Shown: one piece after another, positions 1 through 5,923 of the stretch | How positions within the stretch are numbered: the first letter of the stretch is position 1 | How the letters are laid out: every line of letters begins with the position of its first letter | NCBI GenBank assembly: GCA_002504845.1 | Contig: DATW01000039.1 | Location: 22,838 to 31,199 of the forward strand | Length of the DNA stretch: 8,362 nt | Source: Euryarchaeota archaeon UBA250 | Lineage (GTDB): Archaea > Thermoplasmatota > Poseidoniia > Poseidoniales > Thalassarchaeaceae | Direction of reading: 5' to 3' | Translations under genes and position numbers: made by a program | The notes under the pieces: model-generated | Database searches by the model: none | The model's input: only the letters and a program-made list of their open reading frames with translations | Told to the model about the DNA's origin: nothing

Positions 1-2333
1 CCGCCTTTCTTTGATTTGGAGGGCTTATTCAAAACCCTCTGCTGGAAAATCACCAGTGCAAATATCGAAACCACTACCGCCGCAACGAGTGCGATGACCG
101 GAAAAGACTCCAAATCGCTTTCAGATTGGACATCTTTGTCATACGGCCTGAAGTCTGCATTGTCACCGACCCCATCTCCATCTGAATCAGCCGACTCAAA
201 TGGATCATTTGGGAACACGTCAGAGTTGTCCCCGACCCCATCCCTATCTGTATCTGTGGTCTCTCCTTCCCATCTGGGAAAAGCATCCGCGTTGTCACCG
301 ACCCCATCTCCATCTGAATCCAAAGACTCAGATGGATCATCTGGGAACATGTCAGAGTTGTCCCCGGCCCCATCTCCGTCCGAGTCGACAGATTCTGTAA
401 CGAGATACGGGAAAGCATCCGCGTTGTCCCCGACCCCATCTCCGTCCGAGTCTAGGGTTTCACTAGGGTCTTCAGGGAAAGCATCGAAATTGTCACCTGC
501 ACCATCACCATCAGTATCGGTCGTCTCAGATGGATCGACAGGGAAAGCATCCGCGTTATTTCCTACGCCATCTCCATCAAAATCAGCCGTCTCAGATGGA
601 TCGGTAGGGAATGCATCTTTGTTGTCTCCTATCCCGTCTCCATCGGTATCGGCCGTCTCAGATGGATCGGTAGGGAATGCATCTGCGTTGTCCCCGACTC
701 CATCATCATCGACATCTGACCATTCATTGGAATCATTCGGGAACGCATCTCCATTGTTCCCCACACCATCGTTATCTTTGTCGAGCCATTCATTGGGATC
801 ATTCGGAAATAAATCCGCATTGTCTCCTATCCCGTCCCCGTCCGAGTCGAAGGCCTCATTGGGATCCCCTGGAAATGCGTCTTCATTATTTCCAACTCCG
901 TCCCCGTCCGAGTCGAGGGTCTCGGTTGGGTCTTCTGGGAAAGCATCCCCGTTGTCCCCGATACCGTCTCCGTCGGTGTCAGCCCACTCGCCAGGCCAGC
1001 TAGGGAACGCATCCGTGTTATCCCCGACCCCGTCCCCGTCGGTATCCATCCAGTCAGTCGGATCGTCCGGGAAAAGATCCCCGTTGTCCCCGACCCCGTC
1101 CCCGTCGGTATCGAACCATTCTGTGGGATCGTCCGGGAACAGATCTGCCGGCACACAGTACCCGTCTCCATCTTCGTCAACATAGGCAGAAGGGTCATTG
1201 TCACACTCATCCGTATTGGACCCGACCCCATCGCCATCCGCATCAAGCCACTCATTTGGGTTGTAGATGAACGCGTCCACATCATCTCGATATCCGTCCC
1301 CATCCGAGTCTCGAACAAAACCCTGTAAGGCCCAATCCAAAGTCACGTCTGCCCATACGTCAGTTCCATCAAATGGGAAGAAATCATTGTGCATGCCATC
1401 GTTGATTCTCCAGTGAGTCACCCTTTCACCTGAGCCACAGTTGGGATAGTCGAGTATGTCGGTTTCATACCCAGACAGCCAAGCTGATAGATCCAGAGTT
1501 CCTTGAAGTACACGATTCTGATCGCATGCGTATCTGTCAGCCCAATTGTAGAGTGTGGTATTTGCCCCAGGATGGGGGCAACACCCTATGGGACTCCCGC
1601 CAAGTGAAACTTGGGCAGCCCCATCATACTCGACGTAGTCGTCGTCCGTCGCATGTACGTGGAGAATGTCAGGACTCCCTGTGTTGAGGCACTTGGTGAA
1701 ATCATTCCATGTCACCCCATTCAAGGCCACAATAGATCTCATCAGATCTCCCTTTTCACATGCCATTCTATGACTCATGAAAGCCCCATTTGAGTAGCCC
1801 ATGAACACTACACCTTCGGGATCTGCCCCATAGTTCTGAATTGCATCTTGTACTATGGTTTCCAGCCAACTTACATCATCGGTGTACGTTGGCCCCCACG
1901 GCCCCCCTTCTATGCAGCATGCGTCTGTTGCATTCCAAAACCTGGGGAATGGAAAGAATTGCCAGTGCCTAAGCCCATCAGGTCTGAGAAGTAAGTGCTC
2001 ATTCTCATGAATGCTATCCGTCAATCCCATATCTGCAGTTATCACTTCACCACTTTGCCCGAACCCATGCAATACTACCACTAACGGTAGAGGGCGAGAA
2101 TAATCGTGCCCACCAGGCATCTCCAATACTGCTGTACGTTCGACTGGGCCCACATTTACGAAAGTGTGAGCATTGGTGTACTGGATCGGCGACCCCGTAT
2201 CTGACGAGGTGTATCTAACAGCCTCGGATTCTATTTCCATTTCAGAAATTTCAACCATCGGCCCAAAAGAAAAAAGCATCATCATTACAATCGCTGTAAC
2301 AGCTGAGAGTCTGTCGCCGGTCGTTTTCATCAT
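1..2333 (-). CDS. Secreted LpqC/PHB-depolymerase-like esterase with TSP3-type repeats and C-terminal membrane anchor (3' end cut by window)
   Basis: The reading frame is open without a stop from ATG at 2333 to the left edge (777 codons plus 2 nt). The N-terminus looks like a signal peptide: K3 and R8, then a hydrophobic stretch at about 10-25. Residues 60-340 form an alpha/beta hydrolase of the LpqC/feruloyl esterase/PHB depolymerase type (COG3509-like): LHGFGQSG at 88-95 as oxyanion region, GYSNG at 179-183 with nucleophile S181 (codon 1793-1791) followed by the family-like context SHRMACE, probable acid D230 in HATDDDYVEYDG, and probable base H315 in NDGMHND. The vicinal cysteines C139-C140 before TDDVSWL also fit the family. 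Residues 342-737 are 18 DxDGDG repeats. Residues 744-763 are a hydrophobic helix followed by a Lys/Arg-rich tail. I infer a cell-surface ester hydrolase held off the membrane by a Ca2+-binding stalk. The substrate is unknown. ATG at 2330 is an alternative start. Confidence 0.9.
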   Translation of the reverse strand, partial: MMKTTGDRLSAVTAIVMMMLFSFGPMVEISEMEIESEAVRYTSSDTGSPIQYTNAHTFVNVGPVERTAVLEMPGGHDYSRPLPLVVVLHGFGQSGEVITADMGLTDSIHENEHLLLRPDGLRHWQFFPFPRFWNATDACCIEGGPWGPTYTDDVSWLETIVQDAIQNYGADPEGVVFMGYSNGAFMSHRMACEKGDLMRSIVALNGVTWNDFTKCLNTGSPDILHVHATDDDYVEYDGAAQVSLGGSPIGCCPHPGANTTLYNWADRYACDQNRVLQGTLDLSAWLSGYETDILDYPNCGSGERVTHWRINDGMHNDFFPFDGTDVWADVTLDWALQGFVRDSDGDGYRDDVDAFIYNPNEWLDADGDGVGSNTDECDNDPSAYVDEDGDGYCVPADLFPDDPTEWFDTDGDGVGDNGDLFPDDPTDWMDTDGDGVGDNTDAFPSWPGEWADTDGDGIGDNGDAFPEDPTETLDSDGDGVGNNEDAFPGDPNEAFDSDGDGIGDNADLFPNDPNEWLDKDNDGVGNNGDAFPNDSNEWSDVDDDGVGDNADAFPTDPSETADTDGDGIGDNKDAFPTDPSETADFDGDGVGNNADAFPVDPSETTDTDGDGAGDNFDAFPEDPSETLDSDGDGVGDNADAFPYLVTESVDSDGDGAGDNSDMFPDDPSESLDSDGDGVGDNADAFPRWEGETTDTDRDGVGDNSDVFPNDPFESADSDGDGVGDNADFRPYDKDVQSESDLESFPVIALVAAVVVSIFALVIFQQRVLNKPSKSKKG
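123..1310 (-). repeat. 18 tandem 66-bp units encoding 22-residue thrombospondin type 3-like calcium-binding repeats
   Basis: The array encodes 18 consecutive units of exactly 22 residues (18 x 66 = 1188 bp), residues 342-737 of the hydrolase gene. The typical unit reads DSDGDGVGDNADAFP followed by xDPxE and two variable residues. The spaced Asp/Asn side chains are the known Ca2+ ligands of TSP3-type repeats. Units 2 and 3, nearest the hydrolase, are the most divergent and carry Cys (DECDND, GYCVPAD), which could form a disulfide. Unit 14 (FPYLVTESV) and unit 16 (FPRWEGETT) depart from the xDPxE ending. Neighbouring units share long identical DNA stretches, for example 33 nt at 586-618 and 652-684. 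Confidence 0.92.
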
Positions 2334-2431
2334 GTTGTTATGAACGTATGATGTCTATTTGTTTGTTTCCCAGACATTGCACCCCCGAAATATGGCCCAC
2401 AACAAATTTTTGTTTTACAACGATGAACGGA

Positions 2432-2441
2432 ATATCATATA
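2432..2441 (+). promoter_or_regulatory. Candidate archaeal TATA box for the membrane-protein gene
   Basis: The AT-rich ATATCATATA is centred about 26 nt upstream of ATG 2463. That is the spacing expected between TATA box and transcription start if the transcript is leaderless. No Shine-Dalgarno sequence precedes this ATG, which agrees. It lies in the 129-bp divergent gap to the hydrolase gene. No clear counterpart is seen for the hydrolase; the best candidate is the A-rich stretch around 2356-2369 read on the minus strand. Confidence 0.4.
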
Positions 2442-2462
2442 CTGTTCTATTTACGCATCATC

Positions 2463-2972
2463 ATGACGCGTTACACTTTTCTTGGTTTGACTATACCTCA
2501 ATTGACAGCCGCCATAGGTTTCCTGATGATTACTCTAGGCCTCGTTTTTTGGTTAACAACGGGTTTCATAACAGCACTTTTTCCGAGCCTCTTCGGGATT
2601 TTCATGCTGCTTTCATCAATTGGAAGTAAGATGAGGCCAGAGAAGAACGCTCTATACATGCACATCGCGGTTTTATGCTCATTATCTGCTCTAATCTTGG
2701 GGGGTGCGGCAATACTGATGGACCCAGACTGGTCATCTCCTGTTGCCCTCATCGAACAAACAGTGATGGCCATTCTGGGCGGCACACACTTTGCGGCAAG
2801 CATAGCCTCATTCAGATTCGGATCACCTGATAGTCAGCAGGCAGAAAGGAGATGCGGGTACGAGGGTAATCCATGGGCCATACCCGCTTCCAACAATACC
2901 CTCAACTATCCTTCGGTTAACGACACCGGCCCGATTGCAGCCAGCGTACTTCTAACATCACCCAGGAAGTAA
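2463..2972 (+). CDS. Small membrane protein of unknown function, four predicted helices
   Basis: The protein has 169 residues and I do not recognise its family. Hydrophobic stretches at about 11-31, 33-53, 65-85 and 96-116 suggest four transmembrane helices forming two hairpins, with a short basic loop (KMRPEKN) at 56-62. Residues 120-169 are polar with no evident motif. ATG 2463 is chosen because helix 1 begins within ten residues of it and a TATA-like element lies 26 nt upstream. The thioesterase gene starts 26 bp after the stop on the same strand, so the two may be co-transcribed. A second reading frame also stays open through much of the tail, so a frameshift altering the last 50 residues cannot be excluded. 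The gene itself is likely real; its function is unknown. Confidence 0.7.
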   Translation: MTRYTFLGLTIPQLTAAIGFLMITLGLVFWLTTGFITALFPSLFGIFMLLSSIGSKMRPEKNALYMHIAVLCSLSALILGGAAILMDPDWSSPVALIEQTVMAILGGTHFAASIASFRFGSPDSQQAERRCGYEGNPWAIPASNNTLNYPSVNDTGPIAASVLLTSPRK

Positions 2973-2998
2973 GCCACCGAACCTTCTGATTTTAGCAA

Positions 2999-3448
2999 AT
3001 GGATATGAAGAAGACACGCCCGCCATTTTGTGTGCCATTCACATCCGCACGACGAATCGACTTCCCCTTGGTTGATATCGCAGGTATCGTCTACTATCCC
3101 CATTATTGGGATTTAGCACACCGATTTTTCGAGGAGTCATGGGAATCAACTTGCGATATGCACTACCACGATGTTTTGCATAAGAAGAAGATAGCATTGC
3201 CCCTCATCCACAGCGAAGCCGAGTTTCACCATCCTCTCAGATATGGAGATGTTGCGCACTGTGAAATCGAAGTTCTCAAGATCGGAACAACATCAATTAC
3301 CTGGCGATATAGGATCTCAAATCAGAATGGAGTTCTTTGCTGGAGTGCAATTCAGACAACCGTTTGCACTAGCATGGATGCAGTCACTGCGAAGAAACCC
3401 ATTCCAGATTGGATGAAAAAGGGTCTGAGCAGAATATTAGAAAATTAG
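2999..3448 (+). CDS. Acyl-CoA thioesterase, YbgC/FcbC-type 4HBT hotdog-fold protein
   Basis: The protein has 149 residues, the normal size for a single-hotdog thioesterase. The signature near the N-terminus is DIAGIVYYPHYWD at 26-38, matching the D-x-x-G-x-V-Y-Y/N-x-x-Y active-site loop of the YbgC/4-hydroxybenzoyl-CoA thioesterase group. D26 is the predicted catalytic acid. The middle segment EAEFHHPLRYGD at 73-84 and the following ITWRYRI strand fit the rest of the fold. Members hydrolyse acyl- or aroyl-CoA thioesters in the cytoplasm as oligomers; the substrate cannot be told from sequence. The start is ATG 2999, with ATG 3005 as an alternative; neither has a clear ribosome-binding site. 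The gene follows the membrane-protein gene by 26 bp and converges on the pentapeptide gene with a 16-bp gap. Confidence 0.88.
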   Translation: MDMKKTRPPFCVPFTSARRIDFPLVDIAGIVYYPHYWDLAHRFFEESWESTCDMHYHDVLHKKKIALPLIHSEAEFHHPLRYGDVAHCEIEVLKIGTTSITWRYRISNQNGVLCWSAIQTTVCTSMDAVTAKKPIPDWMKKGLSRILEN

Positions 3449-3464
3449 TATTAACGATGCACTA

Positions 3465-3863
3465 TTATGGTCTGGGCCACTTTTTCGAAAGAGCCTTTCT
3501 GAGTGAATCATCCATCGTCGCATCCCACCAATTAGCTTCTCTCCATATGGCGTATCGCCCCCTAATCCCCCTCAGGTCTGCACCATCCATACGAGCTCCT
3601 TGCATATTTGAAAGACTCAATTTTGCTTTGACGAACCTTGCGTTACGCATGTCCGAACCGTCAAGAGCAGCCTTCATCAGATTCGCACGCTTGAATGAGG
3701 CACCTCGCAAATCCGCTCCTGACAGGTCTGCACCCTCAAGATCCGCGCCATCGAATATCGCGCGCCGAAGGTCGGCACCGGATAGATCCGCCCCTCTAAG
3801 GTCGGCGCGTACGTGAGATGTATACGACCAATCCTTAGCCCCTTCACCTTCGCTGTCGCTCAC
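3465..3863 (-). CDS. Pentapeptide-repeat protein, GTG start
   Basis: The protein has 132 residues. Residues 20-119 divide cleanly into 20 pentapeptides of the A(D/N)LxG type (ADLRG, ADLSG, ADLRR, AIFDG, ADLEG and so on), degenerating near the end (IRGRY, AIWRE, ANWWD). This predicts a right-handed quadrilateral beta-helix of about five turns. A short acidic head (MSDSEGEG) precedes it and a basic tail (LRKALSKKWPRP) follows. The start codon is GTG at 3863-3861, overlapping the TGA stop of the upstream gene (GTGA), so the two are very probably translated together. Some pentapeptide proteins (Qnr, MfpA) mimic DNA and bind gyrase, but this one is short and nothing shows that activity here. The function is unknown; the repeat assignment is firm. 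Confidence 0.88.
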   Translation of the reverse strand: MSDSEGEGAKDWSYTSHVRADLRGADLSGADLRRAIFDGADLEGADLSGADLRGASFKRANLMKAALDGSDMRNARFVKAKLSLSNMQGARMDGADLRGIRGRYAIWREANWWDATMDDSLRKALSKKWPRP

Positions 3864-4423
3864 GCCGACAGCCTCTCAAGATGGTCGATACCCGCATCAG
3901 TCAGTATGGCATATCGGTTTTTGTCCGTGCCCGGCGGATATGTCAGGAGAGACGACTTGCCCATACCCGACCCCCCCTCGATCATCCTATTCATGTACAG
4001 TGAGATATTCCATTTTTCAATTTCCTCTTCCGTCCACTTGCCTGTGGAAATAAGAAGACGCTTGACAACTCTTGGAGGCGAGTCATTCTGCTTCTCAACC
4101 GAGCGTAGGAAGTGCACGGCTGCCAGTATGATATCAGCAGTTTTGTGAATCCCACAATTGTCGATCAGTCGGTTGAAAGCAGATCCGCTTTTTGGTATAC
4201 CTTGCTTCGTCATTGCTTCTATCGAAGCATCAATCGCCTCTTGTCGTGCTATACGGATCTTAGAAAGAGCCGATGCCCATGTATCTTGATCTTTAATCCT
4301 GATCCATTCGTCGTTGACTTCACGCATCGTTCCCTTTAGATCAATCTCCTGGGAACCAACCTGCAAATAGAGCCGCGCCTCCTCTTCAGAATCGCTCATG
4401 GGCTGGCCCTTGCCAACACTCAT
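3860..4423 (-). CDS. Uncharacterised protein with winged-helix-like C-terminus, upstream partner of the pentapeptide gene
   Basis: The protein has 187 residues and I recognise no family. Residues 1-60 are charged. Residues 80-145 appear helical (LIDNCGIHKTADIILAAVHF, then WTEEEIEKW). The end NRYAILTDAGIDHLERL at 169-185 resembles the final strand and helix of winged-helix domains (Y-x-LT-x-G-x-x-x-L). GGSGMGKS at 150-157 matches the Walker A pattern, but only 30 residues follow, so a P-loop NTPase is unlikely; it probably lies in a wing or loop. ATG 4423 is preceded by AAGGGG about 9 nt upstream, a possible Shine-Dalgarno. ATG 4399 (M9) is an alternative and would give the N-terminus MSDSEEE, like the downstream protein's MSDSEGE. 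The gene is divergent from the PAC2 gene across about 42 bp. A DNA-binding or adaptor role is only inferred. Confidence 0.75.
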   Translation of the reverse strand: MSVGKGQPMSDSEEEARLYLQVGSQEIDLKGTMREVNDEWIRIKDQDTWASALSKIRIARQEAIDASIEAMTKQGIPKSGSAFNRLIDNCGIHKTADIILAAVHFLRSVEKQNDSPPRVVKRLLISTGKWTEEEIEKWNISLYMNRMIEGGSGMGKSSLLTYPPGTDKNRYAILTDAGIDHLERLSA

Positions 4424-4436
4424 GTTAATTTTCCCC

Positions 4437-4448
4437 TTGTTTTATGAA
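4437..4448. promoter_or_regulatory. AT-rich element in the narrow divergent gap, candidate TATA box for the PAC2 gene
   Basis: TTGTTTTATGAA is centred about 24 nt upstream of the proposed TTG start at 4466, fitting a leaderless promoter on the plus strand. Read on the minus strand it gives TTCATAAAACAA, centred about 20 nt before ATG 4423, so both divergent genes may have to use the same AT-rich core. The whole gap is only 42 bp. Confidence 0.3.
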
Positions 4449-4465
4449 CATCTACAACAATCACT

Positions 4466-5278
4466 TTGACCCGCATAATTCAAGATGAGCCGCCCATTGC
4501 CGGATTCATGGCCGAACCTGTTGGAGCGAGCTATTCGCTAGTACTCCAAAAGGGGGCAGACCCTGCTACGCTTGGAGGCGTAGCAGTCTGCGGCCTCACT
4601 ACAGTCGGCTCTGTGGGAGTGATTGCAGCTTCGCATCTCATCAAGTCAATGAATCTCAATCCAATGGGCACCGTCATAAATCCTGATTTCCCAGCTGTAG
4701 CCCTGATTCAAGAATCTGTGCCCAAACACCCTGTTCGGGTATACCAAGGTGACGAATTCGGCGTCTTCATCTCTGAAATCCAATTCCCCCAAAGTAGCGA
4801 TGTGCAATTTGCGAATACCGTCCTGGAGTGGTTCCACGGGGGAGGCTTCGACCGACTCGTCATCATCGATGGCTTGGTCAGCGAAGACTTGGGGTTGAAA
4901 GAGGATGGGGAGATATGGGGCGTCTCTTCCCTACAGCCCGGGAGAGACGCACTGGACAAAGCCGGGATACAGAGGATACAGCAGGGAATCGTGACCGGTG
5001 TCTCCGGCTTCCTTCTCGCCGAAGGCGAACGTCAAAATCTCGATGTTACGGTTCTACTGGCCGAGTGCAATCCAGCCTATCCGGACGCAAGGGCGGCATT
5101 GATTGCTGTTGAAGCGCTTTGCGATCTAATGGACATCGAAATCCCCGTCCAGACTCTTCTGGATGAGGCTAGAGAAATCGAGAATAGAGTAAGAGAGGTC
5201 TTCGAGAGAGCCCAAGCATCTGCCCTCCCAGCCCCTAGTGACGAGCCAGATGACGATGAAATCAGCATGGTCTATTGA
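4466..5278 (+). CDS. PAC2-family protein, probable proteasome assembly chaperone homologue
   Basis: The protein has 270 residues and matches the archaeal PAC2/PbaB-like group: a GxxxVGxxGVIAASHLI segment at 43-59, MGTVINPDFPAVALI at 67-81, VYQGDEFGVFISEIQFP at 92-108, the strand RLVIIDGLVSED at about 130-141, and IQQGIVTGVSGFLLAEGE at about 171-188 followed by the VTVLLAECNPAYPDARAA region. PAC2 proteins are Rossmann-like and cytoplasmic; eukaryotic and some archaeal members help assemble 20S proteasomes, though not every archaeal member has a known role. The last 14 residues are acidic and end in MVY. The start is TTG 4466: an in-frame stop lies at 4445-4447 and the only nearby ATG is internal (4508, M15). 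The gene converges on the NfuA-like gene with 2 bp between stops. Family call firm, start less so. Confidence 0.85.
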   Translation: MTRIIQDEPPIAGFMAEPVGASYSLVLQKGADPATLGGVAVCGLTTVGSVGVIAASHLIKSMNLNPMGTVINPDFPAVALIQESVPKHPVRVYQGDEFGVFISEIQFPQSSDVQFANTVLEWFHGGGFDRLVIIDGLVSEDLGLKEDGEIWGVSSLQPGRDALDKAGIQRIQQGIVTGVSGFLLAEGERQNLDVTVLLAECNPAYPDARAALIAVEALCDLMDIEIPVQTLLDEAREIENRVREVFERAQASALPAPSDEPDDDEISMVY

Positions 5279-5288
5279 AATCAATAGA
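5271..5288. repeat. Perfect inverted repeat spanning both stop codons of convergent genes
   Basis: TCTATTGAAATCAATAGA consists of two 8-bp arms separated by AA. It contains the last Tyr codon and TGA stop of the PAC2 gene on the plus strand, and the last Tyr codon and TGA stop of the NfuA-like gene on the minus strand. Either transcript would carry a short AU-rich hairpin at its coding end. It may be a bidirectional 3'-end signal or a consequence of both genes ending in Tyr-stop. There is no adjoining U-run like that of a bacterial terminator. Confidence 0.6.
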
Positions 5289-5847
5289 ATGGGTTAGCAC
5301 CCGCGGCGTGATCCGTCGCATCAATGACCTCAATTATTTCTGGAACATTATCCATGATCATGACCTCAACTCCTTGCTTCAGAGTGACATCAGCCATTCC
5401 ACATCCTTGACAGCCACCCCCAAATGCGATTATTGCCTTTTTCTCATCTACACCGACCAAGTCCACGTGGCCTCCGTGCGATGCTACCGCCGGATTCACG
5501 TTTTTATCAATCACTTCCGCAACTCTTTGAGACAGATCATCAATCCACAACGGATTTGGATTTTCAAAGGAGAAGCCGCCACCCATCAGAGTCTCTTTGA
5601 AGTCCAAAGTCGCACCATCCAAGTATTTGGCGCTCCGCGCTGCAATCCGAACTTGGAATCCACGAGCCTCTTGCGCAACATCGTCATCACTTGCATCATT
5701 GATGTCAATAAATTGGAGATCGTATTGAAACCCCTTGGGCCCCCTCCCTACTATTTCGATTCTAAGAGCCAGAGAATCGCCTTCTTCCGCCTGTGCTGAG
5801 TAATGTAGGAGCATCTCATGAGCCTTGTCGCTTATGCTCAGCATCAT
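5281..5847 (-). CDS. nfuA: NfuA-like Fe-S cluster carrier (degenerate A-type domain plus NifU C-terminal domain)
   Basis: From ATG 5847 the protein has 188 residues, close to E. coli NfuA. The N-terminal half (MLSISDKAHEMLLHY onward, to about 95) resembles an A-type/HesB scaffold but lacks the cluster-binding cysteines; the usual Cys segment reads MGGGFSFENPNP. This matches the degenerate A-type domain of NfuA. The C-terminal NifU-like domain (about 105-188) holds NPAVASHGGHVDLV and GGGCQGCGMADVTLKQGVE, with C146 and C149 as the CxxC that binds a 4Fe-4S cluster at a dimer interface. Such proteins deliver clusters to apo-enzymes in the cytoplasm. ATG 5847 or 5844 aligns with the NfuA N-terminus, and AGGGA lies just upstream. 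An in-frame TTG at 5868 would add seven residues. The gene is divergent from moaA over 76 bp. Confidence 0.88.
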   Translation of the reverse strand: MMLSISDKAHEMLLHYSAQAEEGDSLALRIEIVGRGPKGFQYDLQFIDINDASDDDVAQEARGFQVRIAARSAKYLDGATLDFKETLMGGGFSFENPNPLWIDDLSQRVAEVIDKNVNPAVASHGGHVDLVGVDEKKAIIAFGGGCQGCGMADVTLKQGVEVMIMDNVPEIIEVIDATDHAAGANPFY

Positions 5848-5923
5848 ACTTCCCTGGGGGCACACCAACTTGAACCTACGTTCGACCCCGAACTCTATCC
5901 CCTAGGACTTAGGCCAAGTACAC

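Noticed and set aside
16..1185. A 389-codon plus-strand frame rich in Ser and Pro (SALSPTPSPSES repeats)
   Set aside because: It is the exact antisense of the DxDGDG repeat array. The 66-bp periodicity keeps one antisense frame stop-free. The minus-strand frame has signal peptide, hydrolase motifs and membrane anchor in one continuous ORF, so it is the real gene.
123..1310. Regular repeats that might suggest a CRISPR array
   Set aside because: Units are contiguous 66-bp coding repeats with no unique spacers, and they translate to a known Ca2+-binding repeat.
2820..2972. A frameshift in the tail of the four-helix membrane protein
   Set aside because: Another frame stays open through part of the tail, but no homologous ending is recognisable in either frame, so there is no positive evidence of an error.
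3409..3816. A 135-codon plus-strand frame with RSAPDRSAPSRSAP repeats
   Set aside because: It is antisense to the pentapeptide array; the minus frame gives canonical ADLxG repeats and an operon-like GTGA overlap.
3950..3976. A P-loop NTPase call for the 187-residue protein
   Set aside because: The Walker A match is 30 residues from the C-terminus with no Walker B or NTPase fold; the surrounding sequence looks like a winged-helix end.
5855..5923. tRNA-like GGTTCAAG/GTTCGA elements between the NfuA-like gene and moaA
   Set aside because: No paired acceptor, D or anticodon arms can be built around them, and the region is short.
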